Assembly (NCBI GenBank): GCA_963745975.1
Contig: CAVUZJ010000009.1
Coordinates: forward strand, 1,302,001 to 1,366,000
Reading direction: 5' to 3'
Origin: JAKAWQ01 sp963745975
Lineage (GTDB): Bacteria > Pseudomonadota > Alphaproteobacteria > Acetobacterales > Acetobacteraceae
Length of the DNA: 64,000 nt
How positions within the stretch are numbered: position 1 is the stretch's first letter; each line of letters begins with the position of its first letter. A program made the position numbers and the translations under genes. Below the pieces are notes generated by a model that saw nothing but the letters and a program-made list of their open reading frames with translations, searched no databases and was not told where the DNA came from. Of this stretch, positions 1 through 8,534 are shown piece by piece.

Positions 1-216
1 ACGCCGCTCGTGCAGAAGCAGATCGAGGACCGCGCGCGCGAGAAGGGGATCAAGGTCGAGGACGAGATCGCCGGGTTCGTGGCCGAGCAGCAGCCGATGC
101 ACAAGTTCTCGACGCCCGAGGAGATCGGCGCGCTCACCGTGTTCCTTTGCTCGGAGGGCGCGAAGACGATCACCGGCGCGCCGCTCTCGATCGACGGCGG
201 CTGGGTCGCGCATTAG
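1..216 (+). CDS. bdhA: 3-hydroxybutyrate dehydrogenase, C-terminal part (SDR)
   Basis: This is the last 71 codons of a short-chain dehydrogenase whose start lies before the window. The enzyme interconverts (R)-3-hydroxybutyrate and acetoacetate with NAD in the cytoplasm, in ketone-body and polyhydroxybutyrate turnover. The visible part has the typical SDR end: a helix with FSTPEEIGALTVFLCSEGA, then ITGAPLSIDGGWVAH. The upstream segment TPLVQKQIEDRA matches the substrate-loop region of the PHB-type dehydrogenase, where Gln contacts the carboxylate. The catalytic Ser-Tyr-Lys is outside the window, so the assignment rests on the tail alone. The gene ends 4 bp from the convergent glycosyltransferase. 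Another SDR of the same subgroup remains possible. Confidence 0.82.
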   Translation, partial: TPLVQKQIEDRAREKGIKVEDEIAGFVAEQQPMHKFSTPEEIGALTVFLCSEGAKTITGAPLSIDGGWVAH

Positions 217-220
217 CGGT

Positions 221-1792
221 CTACGGCTCCCGGCTGAGCCGCTCCGGCGTTTTGCCCGCCTGGGCCTCTGAAAGCGAGGCGTCGCCGGCGCGGGCGAGAA
301 TGTCGAGCCGGTATCCGTGCCGGGCGAGCCAGGCGGGCAGGAGATCGACCGCACTTTCGTCGCTGAAGACGAGGAACCTTCGATGGGCGCGCATGAAGGC
401 GCTTGTGCTCACGACCGGGAGGTTGGGCAGGATCGTCTTCCACTGCTCGAGGAGGTGCTGGTTGGTGGGATCGGGACTGGCGGTTCCGGGAGGCGCCTTC
501 ACGAAGACCAGGCGGCGGGCGATCGCGGGGCCGGCGCCTTCGCGGATCTCGAGAAAGCGGAGACCGTTGCCGGTGGCGATGGGCAACCCCGGCGGCGCGG
601 CGCGGACCAGCGCCAGGACGCGCTCGCGCTGCCGCGCCGAGGCCGCCCAGGTGTCCGGCATGATCATCATTCCGGCGGAGATCGCGAGCAGCGCGCAGCA
701 GAGAAGCTGAGCGCGCGGCAGGCTCGCGACGTAGCGCGCGGTGAGGATCGCGAAGCCGAGCGCGGCGGCGATGACATAGCGCGCGTTGAAGAAATGAACC
801 GCGACCAGGGTCACGAGATAGGTGGCGAGCGGGAGCGCGCAGGTGACCGCCGCGATGATGTCGAGGTTGTCGGGCGCGCCGCGAGGGCGCGGAGGCGGCG
901 GCTTGGCGCGCGCCGCGATGATCCGCCGCGCCATCAGCGCGAGCAGCAATAGGATCATCGGCGAGACCCAGGCCGGCCGGTGGCCGACCATCACCTCGAC
1001 GTAGGCGAGCACGAGGCGGATCGGCAGCGGGCGGGCAAAGAATGAGGGTGCGGCCGTATCGGCCCGGCTGAACGCCAGGACATGCCGCATGATCGGCAGC
1101 CAGAGCACGACCGAAAGGCACGCGATGGCGGGCGCAGCAAGGAAGAGAAAACGGATGCGCCGGTGCGCGGCCGTCCAGACGAGCTCCATCGCGCCGACCG
1201 AGGCGGCGAGCATCACCGCGTAGAAATGGAGCCCGACGGCGGCGACGAGCAGCAGGAGCATCATCGCCGCGCGCCATGGCGGGGGATCGCGGTCGGGCGG
1301 CAGATCCCAGAGGACCAGCGCGAGCGCGAAGCAGGCGGCCGCGCAGGCGTACGACCGCGCGTCCAGGGCGAAGGGATAGAGGCCGCCCGCGAGGCAGAGC
1401 GCCATCGCGAGGGAAGCGACGGGCGCCGGATGGCGCCGGCGGACGAGCACGAAGGCGGCGAGTGCCACGACCAGCACGGCCAGGATCGAGGGCATCCTGA
1501 GTGCGAGGTCGCTCCGCGCGCCCGAGAAGACGATGGCGTGGAGCAGAAAATGATAGAGCGGAGGATCGAAGAGCGCGCCTTTCTCGAGCGCGCTCCAGAT
1601 CGCGCCGACCGAAGGAAGGCGCGCGGTCCAGGCCGCGAGCACCTCGTCCATCCAGAGCGGCCGGCGCGCGGCGGCGGAGCAGGCGAAGACGAGATATTCC
1701 AGAGCAAGGAGCGTTGCGACGAACGGAATCGAGCGGGCGACGAGGTCCGCCGGCCCGGGAGGACCGTGATCGCGCTCGCATTCGGCCGTCAT
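221..1792 (-). CDS. Glycosyltransferase family 39-like integral membrane protein
   Basis: This 523-residue protein is very hydrophobic, with about ten predicted membrane spans. It has the layout of the ArnT/PMT (GT39, GT-C fold) transferases, which move a sugar from a polyprenyl-phosphate carrier to a periplasmic acceptor. The sequence shows an acidic pair in the first periplasmic loop (LWMDEVLAAW, D49-E50), where GT-C enzymes place the catalytic Asp, followed by FDPPLYHFLLH at about 75-85, typical of the family. A soluble C-terminal domain of about 130 residues follows the last span. The ATG at 1792 is preceded by a GAGG-type ribosome site. No neighbouring polysaccharide gene identifies donor or acceptor, so only the family is called. 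Confidence 0.75.
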   Translation of the reverse strand: MTAECERDHGPPGPADLVARSIPFVATLLALEYLVFACSAAARRPLWMDEVLAAWTARLPSVGAIWSALEKGALFDPPLYHFLLHAIVFSGARSDLALRMPSILAVLVVALAAFVLVRRRHPAPVASLAMALCLAGGLYPFALDARSYACAAACFALALVLWDLPPDRDPPPWRAAMMLLLLVAAVGLHFYAVMLAASVGAMELVWTAAHRRIRFLFLAAPAIACLSVVLWLPIMRHVLAFSRADTAAPSFFARPLPIRLVLAYVEVMVGHRPAWVSPMILLLLALMARRIIAARAKPPPPRPRGAPDNLDIIAAVTCALPLATYLVTLVAVHFFNARYVIAAALGFAILTARYVASLPRAQLLCCALLAISAGMMIMPDTWAASARQRERVLALVRAAPPGLPIATGNGLRFLEIREGAGPAIARRLVFVKAPPGTASPDPTNQHLLEQWKTILPNLPVVSTSAFMRAHRRFLVFSDESAVDLLPAWLARHGYRLDILARAGDASLSEAQAGKTPERLSREP

Positions 1793-1851
1793 CGCCCTCG
1801 AAGCCCCCTCGCCGCGCGGCGAGGCTAGGGCGCGCGGGTTTAAGGAGGCGT

Positions 1852-1874
1852 TAGAGCGTGATGACCGAAGGCGG
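1852..1874 (-). repeat. Fragment of the two-hairpin dispersed repeat (fourth copy)
   Basis: These 23 nt are identical to the reverse complement of the right end of the full copy at 19750-19855, covering the terminal CTCTA / ATCACGC arm and the adjacent CCGCCTTCGGTC. The rest of the element is absent. It lies in the 247-bp gap between the divergent glycosyltransferase and flp genes. An exact 23-nt match at an element boundary is well beyond chance, so I read it as a decayed copy. Confidence 0.7.
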
Positions 1875-1956
1875 GCGGGCCGGCTTAACGGTTCGGCAAA
1901 GGCTTTCCGCTAGCCTCGGCGAGACAAGGCCTCGCACCGTTTGCGCGCGCGCCTTT

Positions 1957-1979
1957 CGGAGAAAACTCCGAGCGTTTTT
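1957..1979 (+). terminator. Hairpin plus T-run upstream of flp (terminator-like)
   Basis: A 5-bp stem (CGGAG / CTCCG) closes an AAAA loop at 1957-1970. After AGCG comes a five-T run at 1975-1979. It points along the plus strand, but no plus-strand gene precedes it. If active, it would act within the leader of the flp transcript, about 60 nt before the start codon. The stem is short, so this is only a candidate. Apart from the repeat fragment, the rest of the gap (1793-2039) shows no convincing promoter. Confidence 0.3.
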
Positions 1980-2039
1980 CGGGGATGAGCATCATTCGCC
2001 GCGCGGCCCCGCCGCCCGGCGGCAAACGGGGACAGAACA

Positions 2040-2219
2040 ATGTCGGATTTTCTCAAGGTTTGGCTCGCACTCCGTTCCGACGCGCGCGGCGTCACCGCGC
2101 TCGAATACGGCCTGATCGCCGCGCTGATCGCCGCGGTGATCATCGGCGCCGTGACCACGCTCGGCAACGACCTCGCCACCACCTTCAATAACATCGCGAA
2201 CAGCTTCAACGGTCTCTGA
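2040..2219 (+). CDS. flp: Flp family type IVb pilin
   Basis: This 59-residue protein is the probable major pilin of the Tad apparatus. A short basic leader (MSDFLKVWLALRSDARG) is followed by the Flp processing motif G-VTALEYGL. Prepilin peptidase would cut after G17, and E22-Y23 are the conserved Glu-Tyr pair. A single hydrophobic helix (LIAALIAAVIIGAV) and a short polar tail rich in Asn, Thr and Phe complete it. The mature length of about 42 residues is typical of Flp subunits. The start has a GGGGACA ribosome site 6-7 nt upstream. It is the first gene of the Tad operon, directly before its peptidase gene. Confidence 0.93.
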   Translation: MSDFLKVWLALRSDARGVTALEYGLIAALIAAVIIGAVTTLGNDLATTFNNIANSFNGL

Positions 2220-2286
2220 GCGGTGGGCCCGGCGCACGCGCCGGGCCGGGGCCGGCGCCGATCACGTTCCCACAACGGGTGCATCG

Positions 2287-2805
2287 ATGCTCCAAAACTG
2301 GACGCGGGTTGCCGAATCGCCGCTGATCGCAGCCAGCGCGGCGCTGCTGATCGCCGCCGCCGCGACCGATCTCGCGGTGCGCCTTGTGCCCAACGCGGTA
2401 TGCGCGCTGCTGGCGGCGGCGGGGCTCGCGCTCCGCGCCGGCTCGGGGACGCTCGCGGCCGGCGCGCTTGCCGCCGCGTGCGTCTTCGCGCTCGGCTTCC
2501 TCTGCTGGCGGCGCGGCTGGATGGGCGGGGGCGACGTGAAGCTGCTCGCCGCCGCGACGCTCACCGTGCCGCCGCTCGCCGTCGCCGGATGGCTGGCGGC
2601 GGTGGCGTTGGCCGGGGGCGCGCTCGCCGGCCTCTATCTGCTGCTCGGCGCGCTGCTGCCGCCGGTCCGCTCGAATCCGGAGCGCAATGCGCGGGGGCTC
2701 ATCCGGATCCTCCGGCGCGAGCGCCGGCGGATCGCACGGCGCGGGCCGGTGCCCTACGCCGCGGCGATTGCGGCCGGCACCGTCTTCGTCCTGATCCGCC
2801 ACTGA
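2287..2805 (+). CDS. cpaA: Prepilin peptidase CpaA/TadV (A24 family)
   Basis: This 172-residue polytopic inner-membrane aspartic peptidase would remove the Flp leader. The two catalytic aspartates are visible. The first is in ATDLAVRLVPN (residue about 27, end of the first span). The second is in the GGGDVKLLAA motif at about 81-90, equivalent to the GxGD signature of type IV prepilin peptidases. Only the peptidase core is present, without the methylase domain of PilD-type enzymes, as is normal for CpaA/TadV. The charged tail (RNARGLIRILRRERRRIARR) precedes a final hydrophobic segment. It lies 67 bp after flp and 13 bp before cpaB. Confidence 0.9.
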   Translation: MLQNWTRVAESPLIAASAALLIAAAATDLAVRLVPNAVCALLAAAGLALRAGSGTLAAGALAAACVFALGFLCWRRGWMGGGDVKLLAAATLTVPPLAVAGWLAAVALAGGALAGLYLLLGALLPPVRSNPERNARGLIRILRRERRRIARRGPVPYAAAIAAGTVFVLIRH

Positions 2806-2818
2806 CGCCGGGGCCACC

Positions 2819-3667
2819 ATGGCCGTGAGGATCGCCCTCTTCGCCCTGATGGCGCTCGGCCTCGCCGGGTTCGGGACCGTCGCCTGGATCGCGACGCGGA
2901 GCCACTCTGCCGCGCACCGCACGATGGCGGCGCCGGAGAAGGTCGCGATCCTGGTCGCCGCACGGCCGCTCCAGGCCGGCCGGCTGCTCGAGCCGAGCGA
3001 TCTCGCCGCCGCCGACCGGGCGCAAACCGCGGTGCCGCGCGGCGCGACCCGCGACACGCCGGCCGCGCGGTCCGGCCTGATCGGCGCGATGATCCGCCAC
3101 CCGATCGTCGCCGGCCAGGCGATCCTCCCGCTCGACGTGATGCGGCCGGGCGATCACGGCTTCCTCGCCGCGGTGCTCGCGCCCGGGATGCGCGCGGTCA
3201 CCGTCGGCGTCGACGCGATCAGCGGCAGCGCCGGCCTGATCTGGCCGGGTGACCGGGTGGATCTCGTGCTCACCCAGGAGATCGCCGATGCGAGCCTGCC
3301 GCTCGGCAAGCGGCTGGCCGCGGAGACGGTGCTGACGGACGTGCGCGTGATCGCGATCGACCAGCACCTGGTGGAGGGTGCCAACCCGAACGGGTTGGCC
3401 GCCGACCTCAACCGCACCGTGACCCTCGAGGTGACGCCGCGCGAGGCCGAGGACGTGGCGGTCGCGACCCGGCTCGGGCGGCTCTCGCTCGTCGTCCGCG
3501 CCGCCGACGGGGTGAAGCCGGGCGCGCCGCCTGCCGCGCCGCCGGGGATCGCCTGGGCGAACCAGGTCTCTCCCGCGCTCGACATCGCCCGGCCGGCGCC
3601 GGCGCACGGAGGGGCGACGATGCGCGTCTTCCGCGGTGTCGCGGGCGCCGAGGTGGCGCATTTCTGA
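2819..3667 (+). CDS. cpaB: Flp pilus assembly protein CpaB/RcpC
   Basis: This 282-residue periplasmic protein has an N-terminal signal anchor (residues about 4-25). A SAF domain follows at about 42-105, recognisable from ILVAARPLQAGRLLEPSDL, and then the RcpC/CpaB domain. Proteins of this family are thought to stabilise or gate the outer-membrane secretin of the Tad system. Its length fits the family (about 260-300). The stop codon overlaps the next start (TGATG), so it is probably coupled to cpaC. Confidence 0.9.
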   Translation: MAVRIALFALMALGLAGFGTVAWIATRSHSAAHRTMAAPEKVAILVAARPLQAGRLLEPSDLAAADRAQTAVPRGATRDTPAARSGLIGAMIRHPIVAGQAILPLDVMRPGDHGFLAAVLAPGMRAVTVGVDAISGSAGLIWPGDRVDLVLTQEIADASLPLGKRLAAETVLTDVRVIAIDQHLVEGANPNGLAADLNRTVTLEVTPREAEDVAVATRLGRLSLVVRAADGVKPGAPPAAPPGIAWANQVSPALDIARPAPAHGGATMRVFRGVAGAEVAHF

Positions 3668-5460
3668 TGCGGAGCGCGTCCCTCGCCCTCCTCCTGCTGC
3701 TCGCCCTGGTCCCGGTGGCGGCGCGCGCCGGGGCGGACGCCGCGGCGGCGCCGATCGTGCTGATCGCGAGCGCCGACGACTGGGTGAGCGTGGCCGATGC
3801 GGCCGGGCATATCGTCTTCGCCCGCCTCCTGCACGCCGGCGCGCGCGTGCTTCTGCCCTCCGGCCCCGGCTTCGCGCTGACGGCGGGCAATGCGGGGGCA
3901 ACCACGCTGACGGTGGACGGCAAGGCGGCGCCGCCGCTCGGCGCGCTCGCCCAGGTCGCGGCCAACCAGCCGCTCGACCTGGCACTGATCGCCGCCGGCC
4001 GGCTGCCCGCGCAGATCGCCGCCAGGAAGGCCGCGCTCATCCCGGCTTCCTTCTCGGCCGGCGGGGCGGCGACGATGGAGCCGCCGCCGCAAGCGGGCGC
4101 CGCGGCCGAGCCCGCCCAGCTCGCGCCGCCCGCCCAGCTCGCGCCCGCCCCAACAGCCGGCGCTCCGGCGCCGCTCGGCAGCACCATCGCGCTCGCGGCC
4201 GGCTCCGGCGAGGTGATCTCGCTGCCTTCGCCGGCGGCGAGCGTCTTCACCGCGGACCCCGCGGTCGCCGATGTCCGCCCGGCGAGCCTCACCAGCCTCT
4301 TCGTGCTCGGCGTCGCTCCCGGGGAGACGACCATCGCCGCCCTCGACCAGCAAGGCCACCCGATCGCCCAGTATCGCGTGGTCGTGTCGCCCTCCGCCTA
4401 CGGGGCGGACGCGGCCCGCGCGGCCATCGCGCGGCTGGTGCCGGACGCGGAGGTCTCGATGAACGCCGAGCCGAACGGGCTCGCCGTTTCCGGCACCGTG
4501 CCGACGCCGGCGGAGGCCGCGCAGGTGATGGCGCTCGCCCGCGCCTATGTCGGGCCGAAGGAGACGGTGGACGACGAGATGAGCGTGCTCTCGGAGGTGC
4601 AGGTGATGCTGCAGGTGCGGATCGCCGAGATGGACCGCACCATCACCCGCGAGCTCGGCATCAACTGGCAGGCGCTCGGCACCACGGGCGGGAAGATCGC
4701 CGCGGAGTTCGCCTCGCCGAGCGCGGTCGCCTTCCTCACCACGGCCACGAGCAGCTTCGCCTTCGCCTACAAGAGCGGCAACACGAACGTGGACGCGATC
4801 CTCGACGCGCTCTCCCAGGACCAGCTCTCGCGCACGCTCGCCGAGCCCAACCTCACCGCGATGAGCGGCCAGACGGCGAGCTTCCTGGTCGGCGGCGAGT
4901 TCCCGATTCCGATCGCGGAGCAGAACGGCACGATCACGATCCAGTTCCAGCCCTACGGCGTCTCGCTCTCGTTCATCCCGACCGTGCTCGCCGACAACCG
5001 GATCAGCCTGCGCGTCCGCCCGGAGGTGAGCGAGCTCACCAACCAGGGCGCGATCCAGCTGAGCGAGAACAATTCGTCCATCCAGATCCCGGCCCTCCTC
5101 GTCCGCCGCACGGAGACGACGATCGAGCTCGGCAGCGGCCAGAGCTTCGCGATCGCCGGACTGCTGGAGGACCAGTCCGCCCAGGTCGACCAGGGGATAC
5201 CCGGGCTCGGGGAGCTCCCGATCCTCGGCACGCTCTTCAACTCCGACAGCTTCCAGCGCAACCAGACCGAGCTGGTCATCGTCGTCACGCCCTACATCGT
5301 CCGCCCCGTCAGCTCGCCCGCCGAGCTCAGGCTGCCGACCGACAACTGGACGGCGCCGAGCGACCTCGACCGTATTCTTTTCCTCCGCCAGGAGGCCCGC
5401 GGAGGCGAGACTGCGCCGTCCGCGCGCATCCCCGGCGATGCCGGCTTCATCGTGCAATAG
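3667..5460 (+). CDS. cpaC: Tad secretin CpaC/RcpA
   Basis: This 597-residue protein should form the outer-membrane channel for the Flp pilus. It has a Sec signal peptide (about 1-22, cut near VAARAG), a Pro/Ala-rich linker at about 135-165, and a pilus-secretin N-terminal domain. A BON-like segment follows (EPNGLAVSGTVPTPAEAAQV, about 275-300), then the secretin core. The core carries the family signature IPGLGELPILGTLF at about 515-530 and a preceding FIPTVLADNRISLRVRPEVS strand. It is longer than Caulobacter CpaC (about 550) mainly because of the low-complexity linker. The ATG overlaps the cpaB stop. Confidence 0.93.
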   Translation: MRSASLALLLLLALVPVAARAGADAAAAPIVLIASADDWVSVADAAGHIVFARLLHAGARVLLPSGPGFALTAGNAGATTLTVDGKAAPPLGALAQVAANQPLDLALIAAGRLPAQIAARKAALIPASFSAGGAATMEPPPQAGAAAEPAQLAPPAQLAPAPTAGAPAPLGSTIALAAGSGEVISLPSPAASVFTADPAVADVRPASLTSLFVLGVAPGETTIAALDQQGHPIAQYRVVVSPSAYGADAARAAIARLVPDAEVSMNAEPNGLAVSGTVPTPAEAAQVMALARAYVGPKETVDDEMSVLSEVQVMLQVRIAEMDRTITRELGINWQALGTTGGKIAAEFASPSAVAFLTTATSSFAFAYKSGNTNVDAILDALSQDQLSRTLAEPNLTAMSGQTASFLVGGEFPIPIAEQNGTITIQFQPYGVSLSFIPTVLADNRISLRVRPEVSELTNQGAIQLSENNSSIQIPALLVRRTETTIELGSGQSFAIAGLLEDQSAQVDQGIPGLGELPILGTLFNSDSFQRNQTELVIVVTPYIVRPVSSPAELRLPTDNWTAPSDLDRILFLRQEARGGETAPSARIPGDAGFIVQ

Positions 5461-5470
5461 GCGCGAACCG

Positions 5471-5803
5471 ATGAGCGCGCGGCGTCCGCCCTTCGTCCTG
5501 CTGGTGGCACTCGCCGCCGGCGGCTGCACGATGACCGGCAACCCGGTCTATCGCGAAGGGACCTGGCACCCGACGGGCGCCAATCAGGCGAACCTCGCCG
5601 CCGAGGTCGCCAACCCGCACGACCTCGTCGCGGGCGAGAGCGCGGCGGGCACGCCCGGCCCGCTCGCCGTGCTGCCGGTCGAAAACCTGCGCGCCGACAA
5701 GGTCAAGCCGCTGCCTGCCGACAGCATCGACACGCTCGGCGGCACGACGACGCCCTCTGGCACGCCTACCAGCGGCGGCGCGTCGGCGGGAACCACCAAC
5801 TGA
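5471..5803 (+). CDS. Short CpaD-like pilus lipoprotein
   Basis: This protein has 110 residues when started at the ATG at 5471; an in-frame ATG at 5438 would overlap cpaC and spoil the signal. MSARRPPFVLLVALAAGGC is a lipoprotein signal with lipobox AAGGC, so it should be anchored in the outer membrane. The segment WHPTGANQANLAAEVANPHDLVAGE resembles the conserved end of CpaD, and the position between cpaC and cpaE fits CpaD. It is about half the usual length of 200-230, lacking most of the N-terminal CpaD domain. It ends in a Gly/Thr/Ser-rich tail. Whether this is a trimmed CpaD or a separate pilotin-like lipoprotein cannot be decided here. Confidence 0.72.
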   Translation: MSARRPPFVLLVALAAGGCTMTGNPVYREGTWHPTGANQANLAAEVANPHDLVAGESAAGTPGPLAVLPVENLRADKVKPLPADSIDTLGGTTTPSGTPTSGGASAGTTN

Positions 5804-7062
5804 TGCCGGACGACGCAGCGCTCCGCACCCGCGCGCCGGCCGAGGCGGCGAGCCCGTCGGAGCAGGCTTCCATCCTCGCCTTCGTCGCCGACGCCTTATC
5901 GGAGACGGTGCTGCGCGAGGCGCTCGCCGAGGCGGTGCCGCAAGGAATGGAGGTCCGGCGCGGCAATGTGCGCACGGCGATCGGCGTGCTCTCGCGCACG
6001 CCAACCCCGCGCACGCTCATCGTCGATGTAAGCGGGGAGGAGCAGCCGCTGACCGCGCTCGGCGATCTCTCCGAGGTGGTCGAGCCGGATGCGCAGGTGC
6101 TGGTGATCGGCGATCTCGAGGACGTCAATTTCTATCGCCACGTGACGCGCGGGTTGGGCGCGCTCGAATATCTCTACAAGCCGCTCTCGCGCGATATGGT
6201 GGCGCGGCATTTCCACCCCTTCATCGCGACCGGGAAGCACCAGGCCGAGGGCGTGCTGGGCGGGCGCGTGGTGACGGTCACGGGCGTGCGCGGCGGCGTC
6301 GGCGCGACCACCATCGCGGCCAACCTCGCCTGGCATTTCGGCGTCGCGGCGCGGCGGCACACCGTGCTGCTCGACCCCGATCTCTATCGCGGCAGCGCCG
6401 CCCTGCTGCTCAACGCCAAGACGGGCAACGGGCTGCGCACCGCGCTCGAGCAGCCCGAGCGGATCGACGAGCTTTTCGTCGAGCGGGCGGCCCAGCCGGT
6501 CGCGGAGCGGCTCAACGTGCTCGCCGGCGAGGAGAGGCTCGCCGAGGCGCCCGCCTACGCCCCGGATGCCGCGGCGCGGCTCCTGGAGGCGCTCCGCCGG
6601 CGCTACAATTTCGTCGTCGCCGACGTGCCTTTCGCGCCGCTGCCGCTCTTCCGCGACCTCCTCGACCTCGCGCATCAGCGCGTGCTCGTGCTCGACCCCT
6701 CGCTCGCCGCGGTGCGCGACACGCTCCGCCTGCTCGCCCTGCCGCCGGGAAAATCGCAGCCGCGCCGCGCCGTCGTCGTGCTCAACCGGGTCGGCCGTCC
6801 CGGCGGGCTCGCGCGCCGCGAGATCGAGGATGCGCTGAAGATGAAGCCGGACGTCGTCATCCCGGACCTCCCGCGGCTCGCGGGCCACGCGGCGAGCATG
6901 GGCGAGCCCGTGGTCAATGCGCGGAGCGGCTTCCGCGCCGGCGTCATCGCGCTCGCGCGCGAGGTCGCCTTCGTCCGCCTGCTCGATTCCTCGGCCGGCG
7001 CCAAGAGCACCGACCTCCTCGGGCCGCGCCGCAAGCGGCGCTTCTTCGGCCTGCTGGCGTGA
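5803..7062 (+). CDS. cpaE: Pilus assembly ATPase CpaE/TadZ
   Basis: This 419-residue cytoplasmic protein has a receiver-like N-terminal domain (about 20-135, including YLYKPLSRD) and a MinD/ParA-type ATPase domain. Members place the Tad machine in the cell, often at a pole. The deviant Walker A is GVRGGVGATTIAANLAW at about 160-176. The usual lysine after GVG is Ala, as in other CpaE proteins (Caulobacter has GGVGAS), so nucleotide binding may be atypical. A ParA-like VVADVPFAPLP strand lies at about 268. Its ATG overlaps the preceding stop, and its end overlaps the GTG of cpaF. Confidence 0.9.
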   Translation: MPDDAALRTRAPAEAASPSEQASILAFVADALSETVLREALAEAVPQGMEVRRGNVRTAIGVLSRTPTPRTLIVDVSGEEQPLTALGDLSEVVEPDAQVLVIGDLEDVNFYRHVTRGLGALEYLYKPLSRDMVARHFHPFIATGKHQAEGVLGGRVVTVTGVRGGVGATTIAANLAWHFGVAARRHTVLLDPDLYRGSAALLLNAKTGNGLRTALEQPERIDELFVERAAQPVAERLNVLAGEERLAEAPAYAPDAAARLLEALRRRYNFVVADVPFAPLPLFRDLLDLAHQRVLVLDPSLAAVRDTLRLLALPPGKSQPRRAVVVLNRVGRPGGLARREIEDALKMKPDVVIPDLPRLAGHAASMGEPVVNARSGFRAGVIALAREVAFVRLLDSSAGAKSTDLLGPRRKRRFFGLLA

Positions 7063-8534
7063 GCGGATCGCCGACCGCCGAGATCGAAGCCCTGCCCTCG
7101 GGGCGCGCGGCGGGGTTCGGCCGACGCCGCGCCGAGCCGCCCGTCGGGGCGGCTCCCGACCCGGCGGACGGTCCGCTGCCGGCGGACGGTCCGCTGCCGG
7201 CGGACGGCCCGCTGCCCGCCGAGCCAGCCGAGACCCCGGCGCCGTCCCCGTTCCAAGGTCCCCGGGCCGCGTCGCTCGAGGCGATCGCCGAGCTCCGCCG
7301 CCTCTGCCTCTCCCGCCTCGACCCGGTCGCCGCCGCGGCGACGCGCGCCGAGCGGCTGATCGACGAGATCGAGCGGGTCATCGCCGAGATCGCGACCGAG
7401 CGGCGGATCCAGCTCAACGGCCGCGAGCAGCGCGGGCTCGCCGCCGAGCTGGTGGACGACATGCTCGGGCTCGGCCCGCTCGAGAAGCTGCTCGGCGACG
7501 ATTCCATCAACGACATCATGGTCAACGGCCCCGAGCGCGTGTTCGTCGAGCGGGCCGGCAAGCTCGAGCAGGTACCGGTCCGGTTCCGCGATTCCCAGCA
7601 CGTCGCCAATATCTGCCAGCGCATCGCCGCCGGCGTCGGACGGCGCGTCGATGAATCGAGCCCGATGGTCGATGCGCGGCTCAAGGACGGCTCGCGCGTC
7701 AATATCGTGCTGCCGCCGCTCGCACTCGACGGGCCATGCATCTCGATCCGCAAGTTCGCCCGCCGCGTCATCGATTTCGCCCGCCTGGTCGAGACCGGCT
7801 CGCTCATCCCGCCGGTCGCGCGCGCGCTCGAGATCGCCGCGCGCGCGCGCCTCAACGTCGTCATCTCGGGCGGCACCGGCTCGGGCAAGACGACGCTCCT
7901 CAACGCGATGTCGCGGCTGATCGATCCGGCGGAGCGGATCGTGACCGTCGAGGACGCGGCCGAGCTTCAGCTCCAGCAGCCGCACGTGGTCCGCCTCGAG
8001 ACCCGCCCGATGAGCATCGAGGGCCGCGGCGAGGTGACGCAGCGCGACCTCGTGCGCAATGCGCTCCGCATGCGCCCCGACCGCATCATCATCGGCGAGG
8101 TGCGGGCGGCCGAGGCGTTCGACATGCTCCAGGCGATGAACACCGGCCACGACGGGAGCCTTTCGACCATCCACGCCAACACCACGCGCGACGCGCTCAC
8201 CCGCATCGAGAACATGGTGCAGATGGGCAACATGGGCCTGCCGGCGAAGGCGATCCGCACGCAGATCGTGGGTGCGGTCGATCTCATCGTGCAGGTCGAG
8301 CGCCAGCGCGACGGCGTGCGGCGGATCACGCAGGTGACCGAGATCTGCGGCCTCGAGGGCGAGGTCGTCACGATGAACGACTTCTTCCTCTTCGAGGTGC
8401 AGGGCGAGACGATGAGCGGGCGGCTCTTCGGCCGCTACAGGGTGAGCCGCGTCCGGCCGAGCTTCTTCCAGCGGCTGGCCTATTTCGGGCTCGAGCGCGC
8501 CTGGCTCGCCGCCGTCGATGAGGCGGAAGGATGA
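7059..8534 (+). CDS. cpaF: Tad secretion ATPase CpaF/TadA
   Basis: This 491-residue hexameric type II/IV secretion ATPase should power pilus extension (and perhaps retraction). A proline-rich variable N-terminus (about 1-75) holds three copies of a six-residue unit (see 7163-7216). Then come the family hallmarks MVNGPERVFVERAGK (about 155), Walker A GGTGSGKTTLL (about 270), the Asp box VTVEDAAELQLQ (about 295), Walker B RMRPDRIIIGEVRAAEAFD (about 340), and the His box STIHANTTRDAL (about 370). The start is GTG overlapping the cpaE stop; ATGA overlap follows with tadB. Confidence 0.94.
   Translation: MSGSPTAEIEALPSGRAAGFGRRRAEPPVGAAPDPADGPLPADGPLPADGPLPAEPAETPAPSPFQGPRAASLEAIAELRRLCLSRLDPVAAAATRAERLIDEIERVIAEIATERRIQLNGREQRGLAAELVDDMLGLGPLEKLLGDDSINDIMVNGPERVFVERAGKLEQVPVRFRDSQHVANICQRIAAGVGRRVDESSPMVDARLKDGSRVNIVLPPLALDGPCISIRKFARRVIDFARLVETGSLIPPVARALEIAARARLNVVISGGTGSGKTTLLNAMSRLIDPAERIVTVEDAAELQLQQPHVVRLETRPMSIEGRGEVTQRDLVRNALRMRPDRIIIGEVRAAEAFDMLQAMNTGHDGSLSTIHANTTRDALTRIENMVQMGNMGLPAKAIRTQIVGAVDLIVQVERQRDGVRRITQVTEICGLEGEVVTMNDFFLFEVQGETMSGRLFGRYRVSRVRPSFFQRLAYFGLERAWLAAVDEAEG
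7163..7216 (+). repeat. 18-bp tandem repeat, three units, inside cpaF
   Basis: Three back-to-back 18-bp units beginning GGCGGACGGT lie at 7163, 7181 and 7199. The first two are identical; the third differs by one base (T to C). They encode repeated Ala-Asp-Gly-Pro-Leu-Pro in the disordered N-terminus of CpaF. Near-identity at the DNA level suggests recent slippage duplication. Confidence 0.9.

Noticed and set aside
3154..5541. 795-codon open frame on the minus strand opposite cpaB/cpaC
   Set aside because: Composition (runs of Arg, Asp, Gly) and lack of any domain mark it as the usual GC-rich antisense shadow; cpaC on the plus strand has clear secretin motifs.
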